Assembly: GCA_022711595.1 (NCBI GenBank)
Contig: JAKLET010000023.1
Coordinates: 1-64,000, forward strand
Direction of reading: 5' to 3'
Length of the DNA: 64,000 nt
DNA from: Deltaproteobacteria bacterium
GTDB lineage: Bacteria > Desulfobacterota > Syntrophorhabdia > Syntrophorhabdales > Syntrophorhabdaceae
The position numbers and the translations under genes were made by a program. Positions 1-8,485 of this stretch are shown piece by piece; within the stretch, counting starts at the first letter, position 1; every line of letters starts with the position of its first letter. The notes under the pieces were generated by a model. It was given only the letters and a program-made list of their open reading frames with translations, made no database searches and was not told where the DNA came from.

Positions 1-398
1 TCCAGAAGACGGCGGAGCTCGTCCAGGAGATCAGCGCGGCCAGCAACGAGCAGAACACCGGCGCGGACCAGATCAACAAGGCCATCCAGCAGCTCGACCA
101 GGTCATCCAGCAGAACGCCTCCGCCACGGAACAGATCGCGTCCACCGCGGAGGAGCTTTCCTCCCAGGCGGTGCAGCTCATCGACACCATCGGCTACTTC
201 AAGGTCGACAATAAAGACAGGGCCGCAAAGGGACCGAAGGCCGAGGCCCGCAAGGTCATCGCGGCCGGGGCACAGGGCAGCCACAACGGCAACGGCAACG
301 GGAAGGCCAGGGCCGGCGACGCGGCCAAAGGCGCGGGCGTGGTCCTCGACCTGGGCGAGAGCCGTGACGGGCTGGACTCAGAGTTCGAGAGATTTTAG
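1..398 (+). CDS. Methyl-accepting chemotaxis protein, C-terminal end (5' truncated by window)
   Basis: The frame is open from base 3 to a TAG at 396-398 and has no start inside the window. It begins in the descending arm of the MCP signalling hairpin, with the phrases [20 protein letters not shown] and [16 protein letters not shown] typical of the methylation and adaptation helices. It then runs into a linker ending in a Gly/Asn/Ala-rich tail. Chemoreceptors signal through CheW and CheA, and a cheW gene follows 20 nt downstream on the same strand, so the two are probably cotranscribed. The sensory domain lies outside the window, so the ligand cannot be judged. The tail after the hairpin (about 65 residues) carries no visible CheR-docking pentapeptide. 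Confidence 0.9.
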   Translation, partial: QKTAELVQEISAASNEQNTGADQINKAIQQLDQVIQQNASATEQIASTAEELSSQAVQLIDTIGYFKVDNKDRAAKGPKAEARKVIAAGAQGSHNGNGNGKARAGDAAKGAGVVLDLGESRDGLDSEFERF

Positions 399-418
399 GC
401 ATTGAGAAGGAGGAAGTC

Positions 419-928
419 ATGAGCGTGTTATCGATAAACGGCACGAGGCAATACCTGACCTTCCGGCTGGGCGACGAGATCTTCGCTATCGATGTCGCCA
501 ACGTCCGGGAGATACTGGAGTTCACAAAGGTCACCAAGGTCCCGAAGACGCCGGAGTACATGAGGGGTGTGATAAACCTGCGCGGAAGCGTGGTCCCCGT
601 CCTGGACATGAGGCAGAAGTTCGGCATGGAAAGCACGGAAAAGACGATAGATACCTGTATCGTGGTGGTAGAGGTCACCTATGAGGATGAAGATATCGTC
701 ATAGGGGCGCTGGTCGACTCGGTCCAGGAGGTCTTTGAGCTCGAGGCCGAGAACATAGAGCCCGCCCCCCGGATAGGCACCCACGTGAAGACGGAGTTCA
801 TAAAGGGCATGGGCAAGAAGGACGACAGGTTCATCATCATCCTCGACAGCTCCAAGGTCTTCTCGGCGGAGGAGCTGGCCCAGGTGGTGCAGAACGACGA
901 GGGCATGAAGGCCTCGAACGACCAGTAG
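419..928 (+). CDS. cheW: Chemotaxis adaptor protein CheW
   Basis: A 169-residue protein of normal CheW length. The start is set by a strong Shine-Dalgarno site (AGGAGG) just upstream. The sequence runs through the SH3-like CheW fold: YLTFRLGDEIFAIDVANVRE near residues 11-30, MRGVINLRGSVVPVLDMR near 50-67, and VDSVQEVFEL near 100. CheW couples chemoreceptors to the CheA kinase at the inner face of the membrane. The gene follows an MCP gene, and a stem-loop terminator follows it. The last 20 residues are a polar tail without family similarity. I am confident of the family; which receptor array it serves cannot be told from here. Confidence 0.95.
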   Translation: MSVLSINGTRQYLTFRLGDEIFAIDVANVREILEFTKVTKVPKTPEYMRGVINLRGSVVPVLDMRQKFGMESTEKTIDTCIVVVEVTYEDEDIVIGALVDSVQEVFELEAENIEPAPRIGTHVKTEFIKGMGKKDDRFIIILDSSKVFSAEELAQVVQNDEGMKASNDQ

Positions 929-929
929 A

Positions 930-970
930 AAACAGCTTGAACAGCTTGAGCGGCTTGAGCCGTTTGAGCG
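930..970. repeat. Short imperfect tandem repeat (GCTTGA-type)
   Basis: After cheW, the unit (A)GCTTGA(G/A)C(A/G)G is repeated about four times in imperfect form. The same word family reappears in the intergenic stretch at 10897-11006. It looks like slippage-type intergenic sequence with no reading frame. Confidence 0.5.
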
Positions 971-984
971 GTAAAAGGACAAAA

Positions 985-1029
985 AAGACTCCCGGCTTCC
1001 TGTGAGAAGGGCGGCCGGGAGTTTTGTTC
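985..1029 (+). terminator. Rho-independent terminator of the mcp-cheW unit
   Basis: The arms ACTCCCGGC (988-996) and GCCGGGAGT (1014-1022) form a 9-bp GC-rich stem with a 17-nt loop. A T-rich run follows (TTTGTTCT), and A-rich sequence precedes it, so it may work in both directions. Confidence 0.8.
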
Positions 1030-1171
1030 TCGGCGGCGGCCGTCCGGTTTTTATTTGTTTCTATTGTTTGTCTGGTTTCTCTGGTTTGTTTGGTTCATGA
1101 GGAGCCCCTTCTTTTTTAACGTATCACAAACTTTCAAAAGTCCCACAAACTCTCAAACTGTCTTTCTGCCC

Positions 1172-1200
1172 TTGACCCTTTTCTCTCATGCGGATACAAT
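1172..1200 (+). promoter_or_regulatory. Sigma-70-type promoter abutting the histidine kinase start
   Basis: TTGACC (1172-1177), a 17-nt spacer and TACAAT (1195-1200) match the housekeeping consensus in 10 of 12 positions. The expected transcription start, near 1207, coincides with the ATG at 1208, so the transcript would have almost no leader. Confidence 0.65.
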
Positions 1201-1207
1201 TTATATA

Positions 1208-2731
1208 ATGCGTGTTGCAGAGATCCTTTTAAAATACAGGGATGAGATCATTGCTGAATGGGTGGAACGCCTCATGGCCGAGATGGGAACACACTACCGC
1301 AACCGGCCGAAAGGCGAGCTTTACATTACCGTCGCGGCCGCTTTCGACGCAAGCTACTCCGTGCTTGTCGACCGCGACTACAAAATGATAGACTGCCACA
1401 TCAGGTGGATCACGGGGTTGAGGCTCCTCGGCGGGTTTTCCCTCTCAGAGGTCCAGGGCGCGTATGAAATGTTCAGGATGGTGGCCACCCCGATCCTGAT
1501 AATGAAATTGAAGAAGAACGAGCTTTTGAACGCGATAGAACGGCTGAACGAGTGCCTTTTTTACACCATTACGCGGTTCAGCAACAATTTCCAGCAGCTC
1601 CACGAAAAGCAGATCAGGGACCACGCACAGAACCTGGAAAAAGAAGTGGACAAAAGGACCAGCGAGCTTGCCGAATCGGAAGCGAATTACCGTGTCCTCG
1701 TGGAGGACATCAATGACGGATACTTTGTCAATCAGAACGGCATAATCGTCTTCGCGAACAAGGCCTTCTGCGACCTCCACGATTATACCATGGCCGAGGT
1801 GATCGGCAGACCCTATATCGAATTTATCACGCCGGAATCACGGGTGGAGGTGAAGAAACTTTATGAGGACCGCGTCGAAAAGGGATACGCTCAGGACCTT
1901 TATATGTACTACCGCCGAACGAAGGACGGCAGAGGCCTGCCCACCGAGAACAAAGTGAAACTGGTCATATACCGGGGAGAAAGGGCCGTGGCAGGTGTCT
2001 GCCGGGACATCACGGAACGGATGGAGATGGAACGGAAGATGCGTGAAACGGAGAGCCTTGCCCACATCGGCCAGCTCACCACCTCGCTCGCGCACGAGAT
2101 CCGCAACCCCCTGTCGTCTGTAAAGATGAACATACAGATATTGCTGAAGAAGATAGAATTCAGGGGGAATGATAAAAGGCGCATGGAGATAATGACGGAG
2201 GAGATATCACGCCTTGAAAGGATCCTGACGGAGATGCTCGATTTTGCGAAACCCATCAGGGTGAACCTTCAACCCGCCTCCATAAAGGCCGTCATCGTTT
2301 CCTGCATTGAGATGATGTCCGTGAGGATCCAGGAAAAGGGCATTCATGTGCGGAGGAAGTTTTCGAGGCAGATACCCGATATGCTCATTGACCGCGACAA
2401 GATCGAACAGGCAGTGCTCAACGTGCTCCAGAACTGTATTGACGCTCTTCCCGAAAGCGGCGGAGAGATCGGGATCGCCACGAAGTACGGGCCGGGAATA
2501 GGCAGGAAGGTGAGCATAGAGATCGACGACAACGGCCCGGGCATAGCCGAAGAAGACCTCCCGTATGTCTTTGACCCGTTCTTCAGCAACAAGAAAAAGG
2601 GCACCGGACTGGGCCTGTGGAATGTTAAAAAGGTGATCGAGGCACACGGTGGACAGGTCAGTATTGTTTCGAAAAAAGCCGGCGGTGTGCATCTGTCCAT
2701 GACCGTGCCCCTGTCAAGGGCGGGACAATGA
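1208..2731 (+). CDS. Sensor histidine kinase with RsbR-like N-terminus and PAS domain
   Basis: A 507-residue cytosolic kinase. The frame stays open further upstream, but the extra 51 residues are low-complexity, and a promoter ends 7 nt before 1208, so I take that ATG. The order is a helical RsbRD-like N-domain (about 1-140), a short coiled coil, a PAS domain (about 165-275), a HisKA dimerisation helix with phospho-acceptor His 296 in LAHEIRNPLSS, and a HATPase domain with an N box (NCIDALPESGG), a G1 box (DDNGPGIA) and a G2 box (GTGLGLW). There are no membrane segments, so it probably senses a cytoplasmic signal. It overlaps the response regulator by 4 nt and is surely its partner. Confidence 0.9.
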   Translation: MRVAEILLKYRDEIIAEWVERLMAEMGTHYRNRPKGELYITVAAAFDASYSVLVDRDYKMIDCHIRWITGLRLLGGFSLSEVQGAYEMFRMVATPILIMKLKKNELLNAIERLNECLFYTITRFSNNFQQLHEKQIRDHAQNLEKEVDKRTSELAESEANYRVLVEDINDGYFVNQNGIIVFANKAFCDLHDYTMAEVIGRPYIEFITPESRVEVKKLYEDRVEKGYAQDLYMYYRRTKDGRGLPTENKVKLVIYRGERAVAGVCRDITERMEMERKMRETESLAHIGQLTTSLAHEIRNPLSSVKMNIQILLKKIEFRGNDKRRMEIMTEEISRLERILTEMLDFAKPIRVNLQPASIKAVIVSCIEMMSVRIQEKGIHVRRKFSRQIPDMLIDRDKIEQAVLNVLQNCIDALPESGGEIGIATKYGPGIGRKVSIEIDDNGPGIAEEDLPYVFDPFFSNKKKGTGLGLWNVKKVIEAHGGQVSIVSKKAGGVHLSMTVPLSRAGQ

Positions 2732-4089
2732 GAAAAAAGATCCTCATCGTAGACGATGAACGCTCCCTCCTGGAGTCGCTTGAGATGTTCCTGAGCGAAA
2801 AGGGTTACGAGGTGACCTGCGCCATGACCGCTGCAGAGGCATTAAAAAAGAACGATTCCTTCAGGCCCGATGTGATCATACTCGATGTGCGCCTTCCCGA
2901 CAAGGATGGTATTGAAGTGCTGAAGGAACTCGGCCTGAAACCAAAGCACAGCAACGTCATCATCATCACCGCATTTCACGATATGGACACCACTATAAAG
3001 GCAATGAAGTCGGGTGCCTGCGAATATATACCCAAGCCCATCGATATCGAGGAACTGGAGCGGGCCGTCGAGCGGGCCGCGAGGGCTGGTATTCCGTCTT
3101 CGGGTGCCAATGCCATATCGCTGGATCCGTCCCTCATATACGAAAAAGGGAAGATAATCGGAAAAAGCAGGGTTATGAAGGAGATATTCAAAACCATCGG
3201 CATACTTTCCGAGAACAAGGTCACCGTACTGATAGAGGGTGAAACAGGCACCGGCAAGGAGATGATAGCGCAGGCCATTCACTATCACAGCCCTTTCAAG
3301 GACCACCCCTTCCTGGCGATAAATTGTTCCTCGATCGTCGGTACATTGCTGGAAAGCGAGCTTTTCGGGCACGAGAAGGGCTCTTTCACCGGCGCCATCG
3401 CGACTAAAAAAGGAAAGTTCGAGCTTGCAGGGGATGGTACTATCTTTCTGGACGAAGTGAGCGAGATCCCATTCGAGCTCCAGGCGAAACTCCTGAGATT
3501 TCTCCAGGAAAAAGAGTTCGAACACGTCGGCGGCGAGAAAAGCTTGAAATCGAATGCGAGGATCATCGCCGCGTCCAACAAGGACCTCTGGCAGATGGTC
3601 AGGGATGGGCACTTCAGGGAGGACCTCTATTACAGGCTGAGCGTTGCCATGATCATGGTGCCTCCGTTGAGGGAGCGTAAGTCCGACATACCTCTTCTTA
3701 TCCAGTACCTTCTGAAGAAGATCAATACCGAACTGCACCGCAACATCAAGAGGGTTGAGGAGATGGCCATAGAGAGGCTTATTGCCTATCACTGGCCCGG
3801 GAACGTACGCGAGCTGGAGAACGTTCTGACCAGGGGAGTGATATCCACACTGGGAGAGGTGGTGCTCGATGAATTTATCGCCACACTGCTCGAAAAGGGT
3901 GCCGCAGCGGACGACATGAGATGCGACGGTATTGGCACGATGAGCCTGCAGGACGTTGAGAAGGAACACATCCTCAAGGTGCTTGCGCACACAGGGTGGC
4001 ACTTCGGGAAGGCCTGCGATATCCTCGGTATATCCCGGCCCACCCTGAGGCAGAAACTGAAGGAATACAGCATATCCATCCCTTCCTGA
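2728..4089 (+). CDS. NtrC/AtoC-family sigma-54-dependent response regulator
   Basis: A 453-residue protein in three parts. The receiver domain has acidic pocket D9/D10, phospho-acceptor D53 in LDVRLPD and the KP motif near residue 103. The AAA+ domain has Walker A GETGTGKE, the sigma-54 contact loop GSFTGA (usually GAFTGA) and Walker B FLDEVSEI. A Fis-type helix-turn-helix ends at residue 453. Such proteins hydrolyse ATP to open sigma-54 RNA polymerase promoters once phosphorylated. A strong sigma-54 promoter lies 360 nt downstream, ahead of the ABC transporter operon, which is its likely target. The start overlaps the kinase stop (ATGA), indicating translational coupling. Confidence 0.95.
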   Translation: MRKKILIVDDERSLLESLEMFLSEKGYEVTCAMTAAEALKKNDSFRPDVIILDVRLPDKDGIEVLKELGLKPKHSNVIIITAFHDMDTTIKAMKSGACEYIPKPIDIEELERAVERAARAGIPSSGANAISLDPSLIYEKGKIIGKSRVMKEIFKTIGILSENKVTVLIEGETGTGKEMIAQAIHYHSPFKDHPFLAINCSSIVGTLLESELFGHEKGSFTGAIATKKGKFELAGDGTIFLDEVSEIPFELQAKLLRFLQEKEFEHVGGEKSLKSNARIIAASNKDLWQMVRDGHFREDLYYRLSVAMIMVPPLRERKSDIPLLIQYLLKKINTELHRNIKRVEEMAIERLIAYHWPGNVRELENVLTRGVISTLGEVVLDEFIATLLEKGAAADDMRCDGIGTMSLQDVEKEHILKVLAHTGWHFGKACDILGISRPTLRQKLKEYSISIPS

Positions 4090-4133
4090 CCGCTGGCATT
4101 CTAATTGCAAAAGCTATTGCAGGGACTTTTCCT

Positions 4134-4301
4134 GTGAAAACTTTGCGAGAAATACGAAAAGAGCACATCCTCAAAGTGCTTGAAAATGCCAACTGGAACC
4201 TGAAAGAGGCCAGCGTCATCCTGAAGGTATCAGAGGTTTTTTTAAAGAAAGAGATCCATGATATAAAGCCTGCCGTAAGAAAAAACCCCAAAGAAAAATA
4301 A
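4134..4301 (+). pseudogene. Detached second Fis-type HTH (duplication remnant or micro-protein)
   Basis: After the regulator's stop, another frame encodes KTLREIRKEHILKVLENANW and continues with a helix-turn-helix pattern to a TAA at 4299-4301. It closely matches the end of the regulator (DVEKEHILKVLAHTGW), including at the DNA level, where CACATCCTCAA(A/G)GTGCTT is shared. A possible GTG start at 4134 would give 55 residues, with only a weak ribosome site. It is either a decayed duplication of the DNA-binding domain or a small stand-alone Fis-like protein. Both strands were examined and no other gene fits here. Confidence 0.45.
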
Positions 4302-4448
4302 AAGTATTTTTCAAACACGGCCCCGGTACATTGAAAGTTATTTACAATTACACCCGGCGATCCCGGAAGGCCCCCGACGTGTTCTTCCTGTCGCGAACTG
4401 CCGTCACGATGCCACCTCAGTGCATCACCACTGCTGTCCGGGAGGACA

Positions 4449-4464
4449 TGGCATGGATATTGCT
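4449..4464 (+). promoter_or_regulatory. Sigma-54 (-24/-12) promoter of the ABC transporter operon
   Basis: TGGCATGGATATTGCT matches the consensus TGGCACG-N4-TTGCW at all but one conserved position. The invariant GG (4450-4451) and GC (4462-4463) are exactly 10 nt apart. Transcription should start near 4475, leaving a leader of about 75 nt before the ATG at 4550. The neighbouring NtrC-type regulator is the obvious activator. No convincing activator palindrome could be picked out in the 150 nt upstream. Confidence 0.8.
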
Positions 4465-4549
4465 CTTTGCCACCCGCAAGGGTGCATCAAAAGGGTACAA
4501 GGGTTCAAGAAAAACAAAAACCAAATATCTAAGAAGGGGGAGGGGCAAC

Positions 4550-5812
4550 ATGAGAAAGCTTATGTTAGCGATCATTGTCCTCGGTGCCATGGGATTGCTG
4601 CTGCCCGGTCTGTCGTATACGGCCGAGCCGCCAATCGTCATTGGAGCACCATTGTCAACCGCTTTTCTCTATGGCTGGGATGCTGAAAGAGGGATAAAGC
4701 TCGCGGCGGACGAGATCAATGCCGCCGGCGGTGTAAAAGTCGGGGCGGTAAAACGGCCGTTCAAGATCGAGGTGATAGATACGAGAGACCTTGAACCTGG
4801 AGTGCCGGTCAGTGAGGCGCTCCTGGGGCTGGAAAAGCTGATACTCGAAAAGAAGGCAGACTTTATCATAGGCGGCCCCGTCAGATCGGAGGCGGCCCTC
4901 GCCGCGATGGACCTTTTGAACAGATACAAGAAGGTGAGCATCATCACCACAGGGGTATTGACCCCCGCCTATCATAAAAAGGTCGAAGGGAATTACAGCA
5001 AATATAAATACTGTTTCCGGAACACAAGCCATGTGGGCGTTATGATGGGCGAGTTCGTCACACTGCTTGAGGACATGAGGAAGAACTACGGCTTCAAGAC
5101 CGCGGCCATACTGGTCCAGGATGTTGAGCATGCCCGCAAGGGCGGGGAAGCGATGCAGAAGGCCCTGACCGACAAGGGATGGACCGTGATTGCACCGAAG
5201 ATATATCCCACCGGGACCACCGACTATTCCGTGGGCCTTTCCGATGCCGGGAAGAGGGGCGCCCAGATACTCTTTCTCTGGATGGACATGCCCGAGAGCA
5301 CTATCCTTCTCAAGCAATGGGCCGACATGAAGCTAAAATCGATCCCTGTCGGATTTGTGAATGCCGCGGAGCAGCCTGGTTTCATGAAGGCCTCCGGAGG
5401 CAAGGGCGAGTCCCTGATCGTGAACCTTGTCAATGGCGGGAACGCGCCTGCGAAGATCACGCCCTGGACGATGAAATTTGTCGACGCTTATAAAAAGAAA
5501 TGGGGCCTCGAACCGGAAGGCTACGGGACATCGTCAAGCTACATGGCGGTCTATCAATTGAAAGACGCAATCGAAAAGGCCGGAAGCACCGACCCTGACA
5601 AAGTCATAACGGCCCTGGAGAACGGAGACATCATGGGTGTGTACGGCAGGATGAGATTTGACAAGAAAACGCACCAGGTGATCCCGTCCATGGACCCGAA
5701 AGAAGGGGCCGTAACGGGCATTATACAGTGGCAGAAGGGCAAGAGGGTACAGATATTCCCCCCGAAGACAGCCGAGGGGAAGGTCGTGCTCCCGCCCTGG
5801 ATGAAGAAATAG
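4550..5812 (+). CDS. Liv-type ABC transporter periplasmic substrate-binding protein
   Basis: A 420-residue exported protein. The ATG at 4550 follows a GGGGGAGGGG ribosome site and opens with a clear Sec signal peptide (MRKLMLAIIVLGAMGLLLPG, then cleavage near SYTA). The mature part begins IVIGAPLS and carries the two-lobed Peripla_BP_6 fold seen with branched-chain amino acid importers, including GIKLAADEINAAGGV and FIIGGPVRSEA. Members of this family also bind aromatic acids, urea and amides, so the ligand is not settled by family. The neighbouring acyl-CoA ligase suggests a carboxylic acid. First gene of a six-gene plus-strand operon. Confidence 0.9.
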   Translation: MRKLMLAIIVLGAMGLLLPGLSYTAEPPIVIGAPLSTAFLYGWDAERGIKLAADEINAAGGVKVGAVKRPFKIEVIDTRDLEPGVPVSEALLGLEKLILEKKADFIIGGPVRSEAALAAMDLLNRYKKVSIITTGVLTPAYHKKVEGNYSKYKYCFRNTSHVGVMMGEFVTLLEDMRKNYGFKTAAILVQDVEHARKGGEAMQKALTDKGWTVIAPKIYPTGTTDYSVGLSDAGKRGAQILFLWMDMPESTILLKQWADMKLKSIPVGFVNAAEQPGFMKASGGKGESLIVNLVNGGNAPAKITPWTMKFVDAYKKKWGLEPEGYGTSSSYMAVYQLKDAIEKAGSTDPDKVITALENGDIMGVYGRMRFDKKTHQVIPSMDPKEGAVTGIIQWQKGKRVQIFPPKTAEGKVVLPPWMKK

Positions 5813-5830
5813 AAAGAAAAGAGGGGCCGC

Positions 5831-6700
5831 ATGGAGCTTATCGTATACGGGATCATAAACAGCATTACACTCTCCCTCGTATCACTGGGTTTCACACTGG
5901 TTTACAGTATAAGCAGGGTCCCAAACTTTGCCCACGGGGCCCTGTATATCACCTCAGGATATCTTACATGGACCTTTCTTGATAAGTTCGCGGGGTTCCC
6001 CTATCCGCTGGCGATCCTTGCCGGCATCGGCATTACGAGCATAGTGGGGGCAATGATCTATCAATTCATACTTGTCCGGATCAGGGGCATGGAGATATCG
6101 GAGATAATTGCAACGTACGCCATAGGGCTGGCGATCCTTGAGGGGTTAAGGTGGGGAGGGCTGCGTGGGATGACGTTTACCCTCCCTGCCTTTTTTACCG
6201 GTTCCGTCAACATACTCGGCGCGAGCGTGGACTATCAGCGCCTCATCATTGTCGGCGCGGGCCTTCTGACATTTGCCTTGCTTTATCTGTTCACGCGCTA
6301 CACAAAGATCGGGCTTGCCTTCAGGGGCATTGCCCAGGACGAGAGGGCGGCGATGATGCTCGGCATCAATTCAGACATGACCGCGGTCGTCTCCCTTGCC
6401 ATCGGCTCCGCGCTGGCGGGTTTTGCGGCAATACTTCTTCTGCCGCTGGGGAATATCGTCGTGGAGACGGGATATAACGTTCTGATCTTTGCGATTGCCG
6501 TCTGCGTGATCGGGGGCCTTGGAAGCTGGGGAGGGGTCATAGTCGCATCCTTCATCATAGGGTTCGCCCAGATACTGACGGAGGCCTTTATCTCGGCCCA
6601 CTACCAGATGGTTGTCGCCCTTCTCGCTATTATCATAACACTTCTTGTAAAGCCTTCAGGTATATTCGGTAAACAGAAAGAACTGGAAGAGCGGGTGTAG
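5831..6700 (+). CDS. Branched-chain-type ABC transporter permease (LivH-like)
   Basis: A 289-residue membrane protein with about eight hydrophobic helices. It opens with LIVYGIINSITLSLVSLGFT and contains the family phrases NFAHGALY and GGLGSWGGVI typical of LivH. With the LivM-like partner encoded 2 nt downstream it should form the transmembrane channel of the importer. It starts 18 nt after the binding-protein stop, preceded by an AGAGGGG ribosome site. Length and hydropathy are normal for the family. Confidence 0.92.
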   Translation: MELIVYGIINSITLSLVSLGFTLVYSISRVPNFAHGALYITSGYLTWTFLDKFAGFPYPLAILAGIGITSIVGAMIYQFILVRIRGMEISEIIATYAIGLAILEGLRWGGLRGMTFTLPAFFTGSVNILGASVDYQRLIIVGAGLLTFALLYLFTRYTKIGLAFRGIAQDERAAMMLGINSDMTAVVSLAIGSALAGFAAILLLPLGNIVVETGYNVLIFAIAVCVIGGLGSWGGVIVASFIIGFAQILTEAFISAHYQMVVALLAIIITLLVKPSGIFGKQKELEERV

Positions 6701-6702
6701 CC

Positions 6703-7716
6703 ATGGAAACTATGATGCGGAAAGAGAGGATCGACAGGGGGCTCAAGGTCAGGACGGAGGGGATATACGCCATAAATTCCGCGCGTGAGATACTATATCT
6801 CATGGGCCCGAGGCTCCTGCTTATCGCGGGGCTTCTCGCGCTCCCCTTCGTGTTCGAGTTCGCCCCGTACTGGAAAAGGGTCATAAACATCATGTGCGCG
6901 TACGCGCTGCTCGCGATCGCCTTTGATTTTCTCGCGAACTACGTTGGACTCGTTTGTCTCGGCGGCGCATTTTTCACCGGCATCGGCGGGTATTTTGCCG
7001 CGATATACAACGTCAATCTCGGACTGCCGATATATCTTTCAATTCCCCTGGCCACCGTCAGCGGGGCATTGTTGTGCACCTTTTTCCTGTTGCCGTGCCT
7101 GCCCCTCAGGGGTGTCTATTTCGCAATAGTGACACTTATGTACCCGCTTTTGTTCACAAGGATCATCGAGGCGCTTGACATATTTGGCGGCACCAACGGC
7201 ATAACGGGCCTTGACAGTTTCCCCAATCCGTACCTGGAACACTATGCCATCATTATTATCGCCCTTGTCTTTCTTTTCGGAATGCGCAGGTTTGTTAACC
7301 AGGATGTCGGGCTGGTATTGAGGGGCGTGAAAGACAACGACCAGTCCGTGAAGGCATCGGGAATAAACGTGACCCGCATGAGGATCATAGCGGTCTTTGT
7401 CGCCTCCTTTATAGGGTGCTTCGCGGGTGCCTATATTGCGCACCTGTACATGTGGGCAGGGATCTCGCTCTTCGCCCTTGATTTTTCGATCATACCCATC
7501 GCGTCCGTTGTGATCGGCGGCGGCGGAACACTGGTCGGCGCGGCGATAGGGGCGTTTATCCTGGTTCCGCTTTCGGAGATCCTGCGCGCCTTCGGGACGT
7601 TCAGGATTGTCATCTATTGTATCGTTCTGACAGGTTTCATTGTTTTCAAAAGCGAGGGGATCATGATCTACCTTCAGAGAAAGTATCACCAATTCGAAAG
7701 GTGGGTGAAGGTATGA
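6703..7716 (+). CDS. Branched-chain-type ABC transporter permease (LivM-like)
   Basis: A 337-residue membrane protein, the second channel subunit. A short cytosolic N-terminus is followed by some nine hydrophobic segments. The LivM signature region includes FDFLANYVGLVCLGGAFFTG, GITGLDSFPNPY and, near the C-terminus, GGGGTLVGAAIGAFI. The stop overlaps the start of the LivG gene by 4 nt (ATGA). The exact start is uncertain because in-frame ATG codons at 6703, 6712 and 6715 are close together. Confidence 0.92.
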   Translation: METMMRKERIDRGLKVRTEGIYAINSAREILYLMGPRLLLIAGLLALPFVFEFAPYWKRVINIMCAYALLAIAFDFLANYVGLVCLGGAFFTGIGGYFAAIYNVNLGLPIYLSIPLATVSGALLCTFFLLPCLPLRGVYFAIVTLMYPLLFTRIIEALDIFGGTNGITGLDSFPNPYLEHYAIIIIALVFLFGMRRFVNQDVGLVLRGVKDNDQSVKASGINVTRMRIIAVFVASFIGCFAGAYIAHLYMWAGISLFALDFSIIPIASVVIGGGGTLVGAAIGAFILVPLSEILRAFGTFRIVIYCIVLTGFIVFKSEGIMIYLQRKYHQFERWVKV

Positions 7717-8480
7717 GCGCCGAACCGATACTGTCTATTAAAGGGATCACAAAAACATTCGGCGGGTTGAAGGCGCTCGTGGATGTGTCCTTCGACATTG
7801 AGAAGGGAGATGTGTTCGGGATCATCGGGCCCAACGGTTCCGGGAAGACAACACTGATCAACTGCATCACCGGCTTTATCAGGACGGAATCCGGACAGGT
7901 CAGGTTCAGGGGAAAGGACATCACCGGCTGGAAGCCCCACAAGATAGCCGATATGGGGATCGCCCGGACATTCCAGATCATGAGACCTTACTATTCGCTC
8001 CCTGCCTTCAAGAACCTCATCATACCGCTGTGGTCGCCGAGGGCCCGTAAGACAGGCGGGTGGCGAGGCGGCGGCAAGCACGGCGACAGGGACACCGTGG
8101 CCGTGGACATCCTCGAAGAGATCGGGTTCGAGCGCGACTCAAGGGTCCCCTACAAACTTGCCTCAACGTTGCCGACGGGCTATCAGAAACGGCTTGAGCT
8201 TGCGAGGTGCATGGCGCTCCGGCCGGACGTGATATTCTGCGACGAGGTATTTTCGGGGCTCAGTATGAGCGAGATCGCGGGCATGGTCCCCCTTATCGAA
8301 AAGATGAAATCGGAGGGGATAACACTCATTATGGTTGAGCATCGGCTAAGGGAGCTTTTCAAGGTGGCAAACAGGGTGATGGCGCTCAATTTCGGGGAAA
8401 AGTTAACTGAAGGCGAACCGCTGGATGTCATTGAGAACAAACAGGTCAGAGAGGCATACCTCGGAAGCGAAGGAGTGTAG
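7713..8480 (+). CDS. Branched-chain-type ABC transporter ATP-binding protein (LivG-like)
   Basis: A 255-residue ATPase. I start it at the ATG that overlaps the LivM stop, because the frame upstream lies inside livM. It has Walker A GPNGSGKTT, a Q-loop region near ARTFQIMRPY and the switch His in MVEHRL. Two family motifs are unusual: the signature reads LPTGYQKRLELAR instead of the LSxGQ type, and Walker B ends FCDEVFSGL rather than LLDEPxAGL, though the catalytic Glu is kept. It also lacks part of the usual LivG insertion. It should pair with the next gene product to drive uptake. Confidence 0.9.
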   Translation: MSAEPILSIKGITKTFGGLKALVDVSFDIEKGDVFGIIGPNGSGKTTLINCITGFIRTESGQVRFRGKDITGWKPHKIADMGIARTFQIMRPYYSLPAFKNLIIPLWSPRARKTGGWRGGGKHGDRDTVAVDILEEIGFERDSRVPYKLASTLPTGYQKRLELARCMALRPDVIFCDEVFSGLSMSEIAGMVPLIEKMKSEGITLIMVEHRLRELFKVANRVMALNFGEKLTEGEPLDVIENKQVREAYLGSEGV

Positions 8481-8485
8481 AGACT

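Noticed and set aside
1055-1207. N-terminal extension of the histidine kinase
   Set aside because: It encodes a low-complexity Phe/Trp/Leu-rich stretch from intergenic repeat sequence and would begin upstream of a good promoter; the RsbR-like domain starts at 1208.
2842-4110. A 422-codon reading frame antisense to the response regulator
   Set aside because: The sense strand encodes a complete NtrC-type protein with all motifs. The antisense frame is low-similarity, His/Leu/Pro-rich and has no ribosome site; it is a by-product of GC-rich codon use.
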